Of a stretch of DNA of 38,124 nt, positions 25,368-34,006 are shown one piece after another (positions within the stretch are counted from its first letter, which is position 1; every line of letters starts with the position of its first letter). Made by a program: the position numbers and the translations under genes. The DNA is taken from positions 1 through 38,124 of the forward strand of contig JACPHY010000001.1 of NCBI GenBank assembly GCA_016188355.1. The letters run 5' to 3'. Source of the DNA: Candidatus Uhrbacteria bacterium (GTDB lineage: Bacteria > Patescibacteriota > Patescibacteriia > JACPHY01). The notes beneath the pieces are model-generated. The model searched no databases and was not told the origin of the DNA. It was given only the letters and a program-made list of their open reading frames with translations.

Positions 25368-26411
25368 ATGCGTATTCTCGTGTGTGGGGGTTCGGGTTTC
25401 ATCGGTTCCCATTTCATCCGGTACGTCCTCGCGGCACATCCGGAGGATGTGGTGGTGAATTACGATGCCCTGACGTATGCAGCGAATCCGGATAATTTGA
25501 TGGACGTCGCGGCGCGATTCGGGTCGCGATACGCATTCGTGCAGGGCGATATCACGGACGAGGTGGAGCTGCGGCGGACGGTGGATACGCATCGCATTGA
25601 TGCGGTGATTAATTTTGCGGCGGAGACGCACGTGGATCGTTCGATTCATCTCGGCGCGCGGCAGTTCGTGCAGACGAATGTGCTCGGCGTCTGCACGATC
25701 CTCGACACCGTGCGTCAGGCGCAGATTCCGCGGTTCCTCCAGGTTTCGACCGATGAGGTGTATGGTGCGCTCGCGCTCGAGGATGCGGAGCGCTTCACGG
25801 AGACTACGGCATTCGCGCCGAATATGCCGTATGCGGCCGCGAAGGCGGGTGGCGACCTCCTCTGCCGCTCCTATTGGGCAACGCACCGTTTGCCGGTGGT
25901 CGTCACCCATTGCTCCAACAACTACGGTCCATATCAATTTCCGGAGAAACTGATCCCCTTTGTCATTTTCCGTGCGCTCGCGGATCAGCCGGTGCCCGTC
26001 TACGGGGACGGCAAGCACGTGCGGGACTGGATTTTTGTCGAAGATCATGCGGCGGCGCTCGATCTCCTCCTCCGACGCGGTCAGCCGGGGGAAGTCTACA
26101 ACATCGGTGCCGATAATGAGCGGAACAATCTCGAAGTGGTGGGCGGCATCCTCTGCATCCTCGGCAAGCCGGATACGCTCATGACACACGTCGCGGATCG
26201 TCCCGGCCATGATCGTCGGTACGCGATTGACCCGGCAAAAATGATCACACTCGGATGGCAGCCGGTCTATCCGCGCGAGCGTTTTGCCGAAGGATTGGAT
26301 CGGACGGTGCGTTGGTATCTGGAGCACCGTGCATGGGTGGAGCGGTTGCGTGCGCGATCATCGGAAATTAACGCGCACCTCGTTCCATCGCCTGTTCGGT
26401 CGTCTGCATGA
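25368..26411 (+). CDS. rfbB: dTDP-glucose 4,6-dehydratase
   Basis: A 347-residue extended short-chain dehydrogenase that converts dTDP-glucose to dTDP-4-keto-6-deoxyglucose, the second step to dTDP-rhamnose. The NAD motif is GGSGFIGSHF (residues 7-16). FLQVSTDEVYG holds the Thr-Asp-Glu catalytic triad of RmlB, YAAAKAGGDLL holds the Tyr/Lys pair, and HCSNNYGPYQFPEKLIP is the diagnostic substrate loop. Length is normal. It is followed 3 bases later by the RmlC-like cupin. No RmlA or RmlD is in the window, so the rest of the pathway must be elsewhere. Confidence 0.93.
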   Translation: MRILVCGGSGFIGSHFIRYVLAAHPEDVVVNYDALTYAANPDNLMDVAARFGSRYAFVQGDITDEVELRRTVDTHRIDAVINFAAETHVDRSIHLGARQFVQTNVLGVCTILDTVRQAQIPRFLQVSTDEVYGALALEDAERFTETTAFAPNMPYAAAKAGGDLLCRSYWATHRLPVVVTHCSNNYGPYQFPEKLIPFVIFRALADQPVPVYGDGKHVRDWIFVEDHAAALDLLLRRGQPGEVYNIGADNERNNLEVVGGILCILGKPDTLMTHVADRPGHDRRYAIDPAKMITLGWQPVYPRERFAEGLDRTVRWYLEHRAWVERLRARSSEINAHLVPSPVRSSA

Positions 26412-26414
26412 GCT

Positions 26415-26972
26415 ATGGCACTGCTCACGGATGCACGGGTCGAGACCACGCCCATTGCGGGACTGGAGTTGCACCACACGAAGGTGGTCGGTGATGCGCG
26501 TGGACTCCTCGCGGAATTGGTGCAGGGAGGTACGGCGAATCCGGTGCTCGCTCCCGGATTGGGGAACCTGTACGTCTCCATTGCTACCGGAAAACACACC
26601 GGACGCGCCGCGCACTTCCATTTTCGATTGCGGGAATTATTTTTTACGATGACCGGATCTGCGGTTTGGTTGTTCCATGATTTTCGATCGACGTCGCCTA
26701 CCGCGGGGCAATCGTTCGTCTGTGTGCTCGGTGCAGAACGGCCGCCGGAGTCCGTCGCGGATCCGATGTACGTTCTTGCGGATCGCGACATGGTGCGCGT
26801 CGATGTGCCGGCCGGCGTGTATCACGCGTACTGGCCGCTCACCGATACGCCGGTGGTGGTGCTTGCGGCACCATCGCTGCCACACGACGACACGGACTAC
26901 GATCGCCGCAAGCCGATCGAGGTACCGGGTGGTCGCGAAGCGCTTGCACGATACGGGATTGTGATTGAGTGA
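26415..26972 (+). CDS. RmlC-like sugar 3,5-epimerase (cupin)
   Basis: A 185-residue cupin. GRAAHFHFRLRELFFTMTGS gives the paired His and the hydrophobic strand of dTDP-4-dehydrorhamnose 3,5-epimerases, and WLFHDFRSTSPTAGQSFVCV is the R-S-P-T strand found in RmlC. C-terminal PHDDTDYDRRKP also fits. Context after RmlB supports epimerisation of dTDP-4-keto-6-deoxyglucose, but the GRAAHFHF motif differs from the standard RmlC form, so a related dTDP-sugar isomerase is possible. The stop TGA (26970-26972) touches the MITE-like element directly. Confidence 0.75.
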   Translation: MALLTDARVETTPIAGLELHHTKVVGDARGLLAELVQGGTANPVLAPGLGNLYVSIATGKHTGRAAHFHFRLRELFFTMTGSAVWLFHDFRSTSPTAGQSFVCVLGAERPPESVADPMYVLADRDMVRVDVPAGVYHAYWPLTDTPVVVLAAPSLPHDDTDYDRRKPIEVPGGREALARYGIVIE

Positions 26973-27148
26973 TAGACCTGTTGCCCAATAGGATTTCTGC
27001 TGCAATCCGCAGCGCTCGGCTGCAACGCTTCAGAAAAATGCTCAAAAGAGCCCTGCTCTTCTGGAGTTTATCCCGAGGTCTGCCGAGGGATCCCTCCCAC
27101 TCGAACGCTGCGGATTTCGCGACGAAACCTATTGGGCAACAGGTCTAT
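26972..27148 (-). mobile_element. MITE-like foldback element, copy 2
   Basis: A 177-bp element with near-perfect ends ATAGACCTGTTGCCCAATAG and its reverse complement ending GGGCAACAGGTCTAT. Written on the minus strand it matches 11116-11289 almost base for base, so the two copies are inverted relative to each other. TA flanks both ends (TGA-TA-GACC and GGTC-TA-TGTT), which could be a 2-bp target duplication of the Tc1/mariner-IS630 or some IS5 groups. No transposase is encoded. It lies immediately after the stop of the RmlC-like gene, and its ends are cleaner than copy 1. Confidence 0.82.
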
Positions 27149-27161
27149 GTTCCTCCGTGGT

Positions 27162-27200
27162 CATACACCCACCGCCGATACAGTTGGCGGTGGGTGTATG
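27162..27200 (+). terminator. Hairpin terminator at the end of the rml operon
   Basis: CATACACCCACCGCC and GGCGGTGGGTGTATG form perfect 15-bp arms around a 9-nt loop, followed by only TTT. It stands 13 bases after the MITE-like element, so the operon transcript must pass through the element before stopping. It separates the operon from the giant gene at 27250. Confidence 0.75.
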
Positions 27201-27249
27201 TTTGGGGAAAGCATCTGCGACATGGGGTGTATACTGAAAGGTACTCCGT

Positions 27250-30200
27250 ATGTCGAGCATACGCACCGAACGCGTGGCGACCGACGAACACGCGAATGCG
27301 GTTCTGGAGGTGGGTCACGAAACCGAAGAGGAGCGCAACGCGCGCGAGCGCGTGGCGCGTGCACGGGAACGGTCCTGCTATCAACTGCAGGAGCGGTTTG
27401 GGTTTTGGTCGGAGCATGACCCGCGACAGCAGCTGCTCCAACGGGTTCGGCAGCGCGTGGCGCCGCATCTGCATGTTCCGGATGGTACGGTGGTGGGCAT
27501 CCGCTCCCCCATGCCGAATGCATGGGTCTTCCGTTCATTTTCGGAGATCTATCTATTGGAAGGATTGCTCCGGAAGTTTGCTGCGTGGTGCGCGGATCGC
27601 GGGCAAGCACTGACCGAGGACAAGATTGCCATGATTGTGGGGCATGAATTGAGTCACCTCGAGCAGGGGACCGAAGAGCGGACCGGAGATGCAAAGGAAG
27701 AATCGGTGTACGCAGAGACGGAGATCCTCCAGCGTCGCCGCAATGGCGAATACGATGCGGATCGGCGCGGTCTCATCGCGATGGCGAACGCAGGGTATAA
27801 CCCGCGTGAGGGGATCGCGGCGTTGGAGTTTTTGCAGTCGTTTCCGAAGGGCTTTGCATTGGTCCGTACCCATCCGCGTGATGTGGCCCGTCTTCGGGAA
27901 CTCCAAGAGCTCATCGAGAGCCCGGATACCTTTGTGCCGAATGTGGGGGTGGCGCCGACCGCACTAGCTCCGGAACTCCTCCAGGCGATACAACGGGAAC
28001 CGGAGGATCAGCCCGGGACGGCACTCTACCAGGAAGCGGGTCGCCGCGATCTGCGTGCGCTCCTGCAGCGTGCGGGTACGATCCACGATGTGATGGAGAT
28101 CGTGCAGATGGCGCAGCAGTATGACGGTCTGGCACTGGCCGAATCGCTCGCGCGGACATTGGAGGGGAAACGTCACCTGGCGCAGCAGGTGTTCGCGTAT
28201 AACGTTGCTCAGGTCGTAGAGGTGATTCGTTCGAGTATCACGAAATCGAATTCCTGGTGGTCGTCCGGTCGATTGCCGATGACCTCGGTTTTTGCGGAGT
28301 ACGCACAGCGAGCGCTGCGGGTGCCGGTCGTTCCCATGACCGCAAAGCGCATGCCCCGCGAACAGCTGCAAGAAAAAGAAAACAACCTCCTCGAACATCT
28401 GATCGAAAAGATCGACGACGCGATCGCCGATCTCGCGGGGACGGAAGATCGGCGGCATGTGGGCCTCGAATCGACGCACACCTTGCAGCGGCATCGAAAA
28501 TTTTTGGCAGATCTCGATGCGGGACGCGCGAAGGAAATGTCATGGCAGGTCGCCGGGTTGAGTCGCGCAGAAATCCTCGATCACCTCCAACGGCTGGAGG
28601 GTGCGATTCAGAAACTCAACGAGCTCAAGGTGCAATTGCCCACGGCGCTGCGGGACATGACCGATCAACATCTCGAGCAGTTTGCGGTGCAGACGCACCT
28701 GCCCACGGAGCCGCGGGAACGGTGGAGCGCACAGCAGGGGAACCGCTCGTTGGTGGAGGCGCGTGATGCTGCTGCGCTCGTTGCCTGGTGCGCGGCCAAT
28801 GGAACCCCATTTTTTGTGGACTCCACACAGGAGTCGCTCCAGAAGCGCGCGGAGCACGCGGGGAAGGGTATCGTGCATTTCGAATCCACACCGGAAACGA
28901 CATGGGACCTCACCCAGGGGGCGCAGCGGCGACGTTACTTGGATCGGGTGGCGGTGCATGCTGCCGCTCCGATTGCCGAGACCATGCTGACGCAAGCGAT
29001 GCCGCGGTTGCGGCGGGGCAGTGCCGCATCCACCGAGCTTCCGCATCTTGGGCAAATTGCCGATGGTATCCCCAGGCGTCTCCAGGAGCGGTATGCGGGC
29101 GTCCTGACGCCGGATCATGCATTGGCTTTCGCGACCATCATGGTGGGGACCATGTGGAATGCGAAAGAAGATCCGGATGTGCTCTTGCGCGCATTGGCGG
29201 AGGAATTCGGACGCGAGGAGTGTGAACGGTTTTTGCGTACATTTCCGCTTCCCCGCGTGGAAACGCAGTCTTCTGGCGATCCGATATTGCTCCAGGAGAT
29301 TGGAGTGGAGACGGATCGGTACGAATATACACCTCGGCACGAGGAGCGAACGCTGCGGCAGTTGGTGTGGACGCGCGCAGTGCGGGAAGGGTTCGCCGTA
29401 CCCAGTCCGCGGGAGCGGCTGGAGCACATGCGCCAGATGCTCGTCCGCTCCGAGGGATATACGGCCGAACGCGTGATGGATGAAATCGTGGATGCTCTGC
29501 ACGATCTCCAAGCGACCACCGCAGACGAGCTGCGTGCATTGCTGGCGCCGATGATGGGATTGCTGTCGGACGCGAGCGAATCGGTGGCTGCATTGCTCAT
29601 GAGATTGAGCCGACAGCATCCCGAGGTGCCGCCAGGCGAGATGTTCCGACTGGCGCACGGATCGAACGAGTACGAAATTTGGCATCTGTTTCAGGAGATG
29701 CAGAAGGAGTATGCAGATGCGTCGGCGAATGTACGATTGGCGATTTGGGATGCGTTATTGGACATCCTGCCGCGATGGCCGGGAAGCCTCGTCGAATGTG
29801 GACACCATGAAGATCATGCCACGCACCAGGAACGGTGCTGGGCAGAGCTCATGCGCGTTGGCGCGGAGTATGTGCGACTGTATCGCCAATGCCATCCTGA
29901 AGCGTTGCGCATTGCACCACTCCAACGGTTGACGGCTGCCGGGTGCGTGGGATTTACGGAGGATCCGCATACGAAAGAACAGCTCTTGCTGAATGACCGC
30001 GCGCTCACCGAGGAGTTCGCCACCTATACGAACCACGCATTCGTCATGCTGGCGCGGCACGCGGTAGCGGTGGAAGATCGACGCATACCGCTGCCGCGTG
30101 ATTTTCAGCATCGGCATGATCTCTGGTTGCGGTGTGTCGCGGCGAAGGCGATACACGCAAAAAATCCGGCCGCGACGCCCACCCTCGCTCAGCCCGGTAC

Positions 30201-32691
30201 TTGGTTTGATGCGCGCGGTGTGGCGCTCGAGCACAATGCGGCGGCTGTCATGGAATTGGTGCCGAAAGAAATTCGGGAACAGGCGTTGATGGGACTGCTG
30301 GATCAGTATCATTGCTCATCCGATCGGGCGATTGCGAGCGGAGTGGCAGCTGCGCTGGAACCGCTCACGGAAGCATCACGGAACCAATGGCCCTCCGCGA
30401 TCGCAGCCCTGCAGAATCCAGCAGATCTCGATGCACTGCTGAAGGACTACGATCCCAAGGCTCGGCCATTCACCGACCTGCTCCGTCGGGAGACCGAATA
30501 TAATCGGCGGCGCAGCATTTTGGAGCGGCATTTCAGGGAAACACATGCATCGGTGCTCGGGAATGCGCAGCTATCGCCCGAGGAACGTCTCGCTCGAATT
30601 GCGGCCCTCGTGCCGGAGCGCGTGTCCTTCCGCGATACGCACATTGAGCGGCTCGAGCAGTGTGTGCTCCAGGAGCATCGCTTGCCTGCCGACTGGGAGG
30701 CGGCAGCGGTACCGCTGGCGGATGCGCTCGCCGTGTACGAATTTTACGTGAAAGCGATTCCGCTCGTGAGTAATGCGGCGCTGCAGCAGGTGTATTCGCG
30801 TCGGGCAGATGCGCTGGCCCGCGTGCATCTTTCCGGATCGATGCAGTTCGTACGAGCGCTGGACCGTATCACGACGCTCTATCCCAGCTCCTCCTTTGCC
30901 CGAGATGAGGCGCTCACACGTCTCGGGAACTCGGAACTCGTGCAAACTCCGGAACAAGCGAACGACATTCTCGATCAGCTGCATGCGGCGCAGCGGCGCA
31001 CGACGACGGATCAGCAAACGCTACGGGAGCAATCCACTGCGGAATCGATTCAGGAAGTGGTGCGCATGCTCAGCCGAAGTGAGCGCATGGATTTTCTCCT
31101 CTGGTGTTCGGGGGCTGGCGATCAGCCGCCGCGGAGTCTGCGGGCGCTTGGTGGCTATTTGCACTGCTCGTTTTCGAGCACGCCCGATCTCATGTTTGCG
31201 GCAGAACCTACAGAGCGAAACGAGCTCCTCTTCTCCCTACTCATCGGTGAAAACGGCATCATGGAACCGAAGTCCGAAGATGATCAGATGCTCTTCGAGG
31301 TGTTCCTCGAGGTTTCGTTTGAGCGTCTGTTCCCATCGGACGTCACGGGGGTCAATGAACAGGGGCGGGCGATTTTGCGGAGCGTCTTCAAGACCATTTT
31401 CACCACCTATGAGCCGTTCCGTCGCGCACAGCTCTACGTGGCGGTCATGGAATCGTTGCGGACGCAGCGTCGGGAGTCGACACCCGCGGAACGTATCCGG
31501 TCGCTGCTCGAGGTGCTCGGTCCGACATTTATCAAACTGGGGCAGCTGCTGAGCGAAGAGGAGACTGCCGCAGGTGAGCCACTCCTCCCAGAGGATCTCC
31601 GGACCGAACTCCGAAAACTCAAACAATCTGCGCAGGGATTCCGTCGTACGGCGGGAATTCAGGCGCTCGCTGCCGCGGGGGAATTCACGCGTTCCGCAAC
31701 GAACCCGCAGCCCATTGCACACGTGGATGCGCTGTTGGGCGCGGCCTCGATCAAGCAGGTGTACCGGGCGACACAGACGGATGGTCGGCGGGTGGTGGAA
31801 AAGGTGCGGCGTCCCTCTATCGCAAAGCACCTTGAGGAAGATTTCCGGGTGGTGGATCACATCGTCGCCAATCTCCGGGCCATCACGGAAATTCCCGAAG
31901 GTCTCGAGACGCGCGCGAAGCGGTGGATACGGGATGAGGTGGATTTCGCGCGGGAAGCTGCCAATCACGCGATGATTGCGGAGGTGTGCACGGCGTATGC
32001 GGACGCGCGTGTGGTACGAGATGAACTCATTGCGACCGTCCGCGTGCCCGAGCTCCTGTCGCACAGCGCGGAGCACATGCGCGAAGAAGAAGCGCGCGGC
32101 TTGACGCTTGATGATCTGGCGCAAGTACGGGAAGGGGTGCGCGTCCTGGACGACGTGCTGCGCGATCGGGGCGTCGCGGCGCAGCATCGACCATATTATG
32201 CCGCGGTGGTAGCCGGATTCGATCGCGTGCGACTGCAGGCGTTCGATGCATTGGCGTATCAGCTCTTCGCTGCGGGACGTTTCCATGCGGATCTCCATGC
32301 GGGTAACATGATCATTACTCCACAGCGTGAGCTCATCATGATTGATCTCGGCAGTGCGGGTGAGGTGGCGCGTGATCAGGTACCCGCATTGCGGATGTTC
32401 TTCTTCGGGTTCACGACGCGTCATGCGGAAACGATGGCGATGGGGATCCGTGCGTTTGTTCCGGAGATCACCGAGGCGCAACTGGAACGCATCGCGGAGG
32501 TGATGGAGGATAGCCGACTCGATCGTCGGGAGCAGTTCCGAAGAACGCTGATCATTATGAGCGCGGGGGGAGCGGTCATTCACGAAGGATTTGAGAAGTT
32601 TCTCAAGGCGCTTGCCACGGGCGCGTACCTCACGCGCGGATTGCGTGAGGAGCAGCTTGCCGTTTCGCTCATGACATACGCGTCGTCGTGA
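27250..32691 (+). CDS. Giant M48-type metallopeptidase/UbiB-type atypical kinase fusion
   Basis: One uninterrupted 1813-residue frame. Near the N-terminus is an M48 (gluzincin) peptidase: HELSH at 132-136 gives two zinc ligands and the catalytic Glu, NGEYDADRRGL at 166-176 gives the third (Glu167), and RTHPRDVARLREL is the family's downstream His-Pro motif. The C-terminus, about 1400-1720, is a UbiB/ABC1/AarF-type kinase: FIKLGQLLSEE (KxGQ, Lys1429), GAASIKQVYRA (Ala-rich loop near 1497), VVEKVRRP (Lys1518), FHADLHAGNMII (catalytic loop, Asp1681, Asn1685) and IDLGSAGE (Asp1699). The 1100-residue middle is charged, mostly helical, with a likely coiled coil near 370-470, and is not recognised. 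No signal peptide or membrane helix is visible, so it should be cytosolic, unlike HtpX or UbiB. ATG 27250 has a weak AAAGG upstream. Confidence 0.85.
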   Translation: MSSIRTERVATDEHANAVLEVGHETEEERNARERVARARERSCYQLQERFGFWSEHDPRQQLLQRVRQRVAPHLHVPDGTVVGIRSPMPNAWVFRSFSEIYLLEGLLRKFAAWCADRGQALTEDKIAMIVGHELSHLEQGTEERTGDAKEESVYAETEILQRRRNGEYDADRRGLIAMANAGYNPREGIAALEFLQSFPKGFALVRTHPRDVARLRELQELIESPDTFVPNVGVAPTALAPELLQAIQREPEDQPGTALYQEAGRRDLRALLQRAGTIHDVMEIVQMAQQYDGLALAESLARTLEGKRHLAQQVFAYNVAQVVEVIRSSITKSNSWWSSGRLPMTSVFAEYAQRALRVPVVPMTAKRMPREQLQEKENNLLEHLIEKIDDAIADLAGTEDRRHVGLESTHTLQRHRKFLADLDAGRAKEMSWQVAGLSRAEILDHLQRLEGAIQKLNELKVQLPTALRDMTDQHLEQFAVQTHLPTEPRERWSAQQGNRSLVEARDAAALVAWCAANGTPFFVDSTQESLQKRAEHAGKGIVHFESTPETTWDLTQGAQRRRYLDRVAVHAAAPIAETMLTQAMPRLRRGSAASTELPHLGQIADGIPRRLQERYAGVLTPDHALAFATIMVGTMWNAKEDPDVLLRALAEEFGREECERFLRTFPLPRVETQSSGDPILLQEIGVETDRYEYTPRHEERTLRQLVWTRAVREGFAVPSPRERLEHMRQMLVRSEGYTAERVMDEIVDALHDLQATTADELRALLAPMMGLLSDASESVAALLMRLSRQHPEVPPGEMFRLAHGSNEYEIWHLFQEMQKEYADASANVRLAIWDALLDILPRWPGSLVECGHHEDHATHQERCWAELMRVGAEYVRLYRQCHPEALRIAPLQRLTAAGCVGFTEDPHTKEQLLLNDRALTEEFATYTNHAFVMLARHAVAVEDRRIPLPRDFQHRHDLWLRCVAAKAIHAKNPAATPTLAQPGTWFDARGVALEHNAAAVMELVPKEIREQALMGLLDQYHCSSDRAIASGVAAALEPLTEASRNQWPSAIAALQNPADLDALLKDYDPKARPFTDLLRRETEYNRRRSILERHFRETHASVLGNAQLSPEERLARIAALVPERVSFRDTHIERLEQCVLQEHRLPADWEAAAVPLADALAVYEFYVKAIPLVSNAALQQVYSRRADALARVHLSGSMQFVRALDRITTLYPSSSFARDEALTRLGNSELVQTPEQANDILDQLHAAQRRTTTDQQTLREQSTAESIQEVVRMLSRSERMDFLLWCSGAGDQPPRSLRALGGYLHCSFSSTPDLMFAAEPTERNELLFSLLIGENGIMEPKSEDDQMLFEVFLEVSFERLFPSDVTGVNEQGRAILRSVFKTIFTTYEPFRRAQLYVAVMESLRTQRRESTPAERIRSLLEVLGPTFIKLGQLLSEEETAAGEPLLPEDLRTELRKLKQSAQGFRRTAGIQALAAAGEFTRSATNPQPIAHVDALLGAASIKQVYRATQTDGRRVVEKVRRPSIAKHLEEDFRVVDHIVANLRAITEIPEGLETRAKRWIRDEVDFAREAANHAMIAEVCTAYADARVVRDELIATVRVPELLSHSAEHMREEEARGLTLDDLAQVREGVRVLDDVLRDRGVAAQHRPYYAAVVAGFDRVRLQAFDALAYQLFAAGRFHADLHAGNMIITPQRELIMIDLGSAGEVARDQVPALRMFFFGFTTRHAETMAMGIRAFVPEITEAQLERIAEVMEDSRLDRREQFRRTLIIMSAGGAVIHEGFEKFLKALATGAYLTRGLREEQLAVSLMTYASS

Positions 32692-32707
32692 GTGTGCGTC
32701 GCAGGAG

Positions 32708-32737
32708 AGAACCCACCAGCGGGTGCTGGTGGGTTCT
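32708..32737. terminator. Hairpin terminator shared by two convergent genes
   Basis: AGAACCCACCAGC and GCTGGTGGGTTCT form perfect 13-bp arms around GGGT, then TGTTAT. It begins 16 bases after the giant gene's stop and ends 2 bases before the WD40 gene's stop on the other strand, so it can serve both transcripts. The T-run is weak on both sides. Confidence 0.8.
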
Positions 32738-32739
32738 TG

Positions 32740-33741
32740 TTATCCTCTTCCGAAATTCGGGCGTCCGAAGTCGAAGTGCGTGCAATATCCACGGCCACGT
32801 CCATTAGCGCCGTACGTTTCGGTGCTGTTCACGACGAGCTGTTGTTCGTCCGGGGTGCATGCGATGGCGGTGATGGGGCGCACGAAATGCGACCGGATGA
32901 ACGGGGGGCACTCGCCATTGACCGGATAGATGAGGAGGCCTTCCCCCGTGCCCGCAATGAGGAGCGTGCCGTCGTTGGAGAATCGGAGCGTCTGGATGCG
33001 TTGCCCGAAGGTAGCGCCCGTTCCCAGGGTGGTGAGGTGGTTTCCCGTACGGAGATCGATGAGGAGAATGGCTCCGTCCGTGCAGCCCACCGCGAGCACG
33101 GTGTTCTGGGTGGGATCGAATGCCAGTGCACCGACGCCGTCGCGCTTCGTGCACTGGTGTTCGCCCGCGATCGCTCCCTGTCGATGCTCCGTATCCCACC
33201 ACCGCACGCGACCATCCGCAGATGCCGCGACGAAGTAGCGATCATGGGGAGAAAAGGCGAGGGCCTGGATACGCGTATCCAGTCGGGCAAGTGGCCGATG
33301 CTCATGATAGAGCGGGTCGTCGTATCGGATATGGATGGCAAGGTGTCCGTCCACGGTTCCGGTGGCGAGGAGGGTGCCGTCGGCCGAATAGGTGCATCCG
33401 CGCGGTGCGAACGGTGCGGTCCATGCGCGAATACGGTGGAGGCGATCGAAAGGATCTGCTCCCGAAAAGACGTGAATTGCATCGCCCGCATGTTCGATCA
33501 TCGCGAGTCGTTTCCCTGCCGGGGACCAGAGGATGTGCGCTGCGCACAGTGCATGGGGGAATGGCTGGGATTCCTCTCGCCAGGAGGAGGTCGGGAACCG
33601 GGAGCGCAGCGCATGTCGGTGCGCGACGGTACGGTATCCGCCCGTGAGACAGAAAGAGCCGCTCGGATCCATGGCGAGTGCCGTGGTGTCGTCCGCGGCG
33701 GGGTCGCCAAATCTTCGCTCGTTGGGATCGAGTTGTATCAC
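32740..33741 (-). CDS. WD40-repeat beta-propeller protein
   Basis: A 333-residue protein with about six to seven WD40-type blades. Examples are GCTYSADGTLLATGTVDGHL, IQALAFSPHDRYFVAASADG followed by RVRWWD, GALAFDPTQNTVLAVGCTDG followed by AILLIDL, and IQTLRFSNDGTLLIAGTGEG. There is no signal peptide or enzymatic motif, so it is a cytosolic scaffold. The GTG start at 33741 is supported by AGGAAGGAAG 7 bases upstream. WD40 proteins are uncommon in small bacterial genomes. It is divergent from the two-gene unknown unit and shares matching promoter boxes with it, so it probably works with those proteins. The competing plus-strand ORF 32692-33840 is a shadow. Confidence 0.88.
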   Translation of the reverse strand: MIQLDPNERRFGDPAADDTTALAMDPSGSFCLTGGYRTVAHRHALRSRFPTSSWREESQPFPHALCAAHILWSPAGKRLAMIEHAGDAIHVFSGADPFDRLHRIRAWTAPFAPRGCTYSADGTLLATGTVDGHLAIHIRYDDPLYHEHRPLARLDTRIQALAFSPHDRYFVAASADGRVRWWDTEHRQGAIAGEHQCTKRDGVGALAFDPTQNTVLAVGCTDGAILLIDLRTGNHLTTLGTGATFGQRIQTLRFSNDGTLLIAGTGEGLLIYPVNGECPPFIRSHFVRPITAIACTPDEQQLVVNSTETYGANGRGRGYCTHFDFGRPNFGRG

Positions 33742-33791
33742 GTGATTGCTTCCTTCCTGCTGGTGTGTGTTGGAAAAGAATTGATGTGTCT

Positions 33792-33820
33792 ACGGTACTA
33801 CGTTTCGGCGTGGATGTCAA
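33792..33820 (-). promoter_or_regulatory. Promoter of the WD40 gene
   Basis: On the minus strand, TTGACA (33820-33815), a 17-bp spacer and TACCGT (33797-33792). The -35 is perfect. The -10 is non-standard but identical to that of the divergent promoter at 33837-33865. The transcript would begin near 33785, about 44 nt before the GTG. Confidence 0.55.
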
Positions 33821-33836
33821 GGATTTTCGCCTACCC

Positions 33837-33865
33837 TTGACATTTTTCGGAATATCGTCTACCGT
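33837..33865 (+). promoter_or_regulatory. Promoter of the two-gene unknown unit
   Basis: TTGACA (33837-33842), a 17-bp spacer and TACCGT (33860-33865): the same boxes and spacing as the promoter facing the WD40 gene, with the two -35 boxes 16 bp apart. The transcript would carry a leader of about 135 nt before the start at 34007. Confidence 0.55.
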
Positions 33866-34006
33866 ATGGACTGTTGGCGCTCGTGGGTCATTCCCAATCG
33901 AGAGCAGCATGGTGTCCGGGTTCCCGTTGCCCGCCACCGCATCGTGCCCTGCGCGTTGGCGCGGGTGGATGTTGAAATGACGGAGAACAGAAGAGAGAGA
34001 AAGATC

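Noticed and set aside
26969-27613. ORF beginning MIDLLPNRISAAIRSARLQR
   Set aside because: It is a read-through of the MITE-like element and then of the terminator hairpin and the start of the giant gene in another frame. A similar peptide arises at the first copy (10652-11281, minus) because the element has the same sequence there.
32692-33840. 382-codon plus-strand ORF opposite the WD40 gene
   Set aside because: The minus frame has repeated WD40 blades, a good Shine-Dalgarno and a promoter. The plus frame has no recognisable motif, begins directly at the giant gene's stop and includes the terminator.
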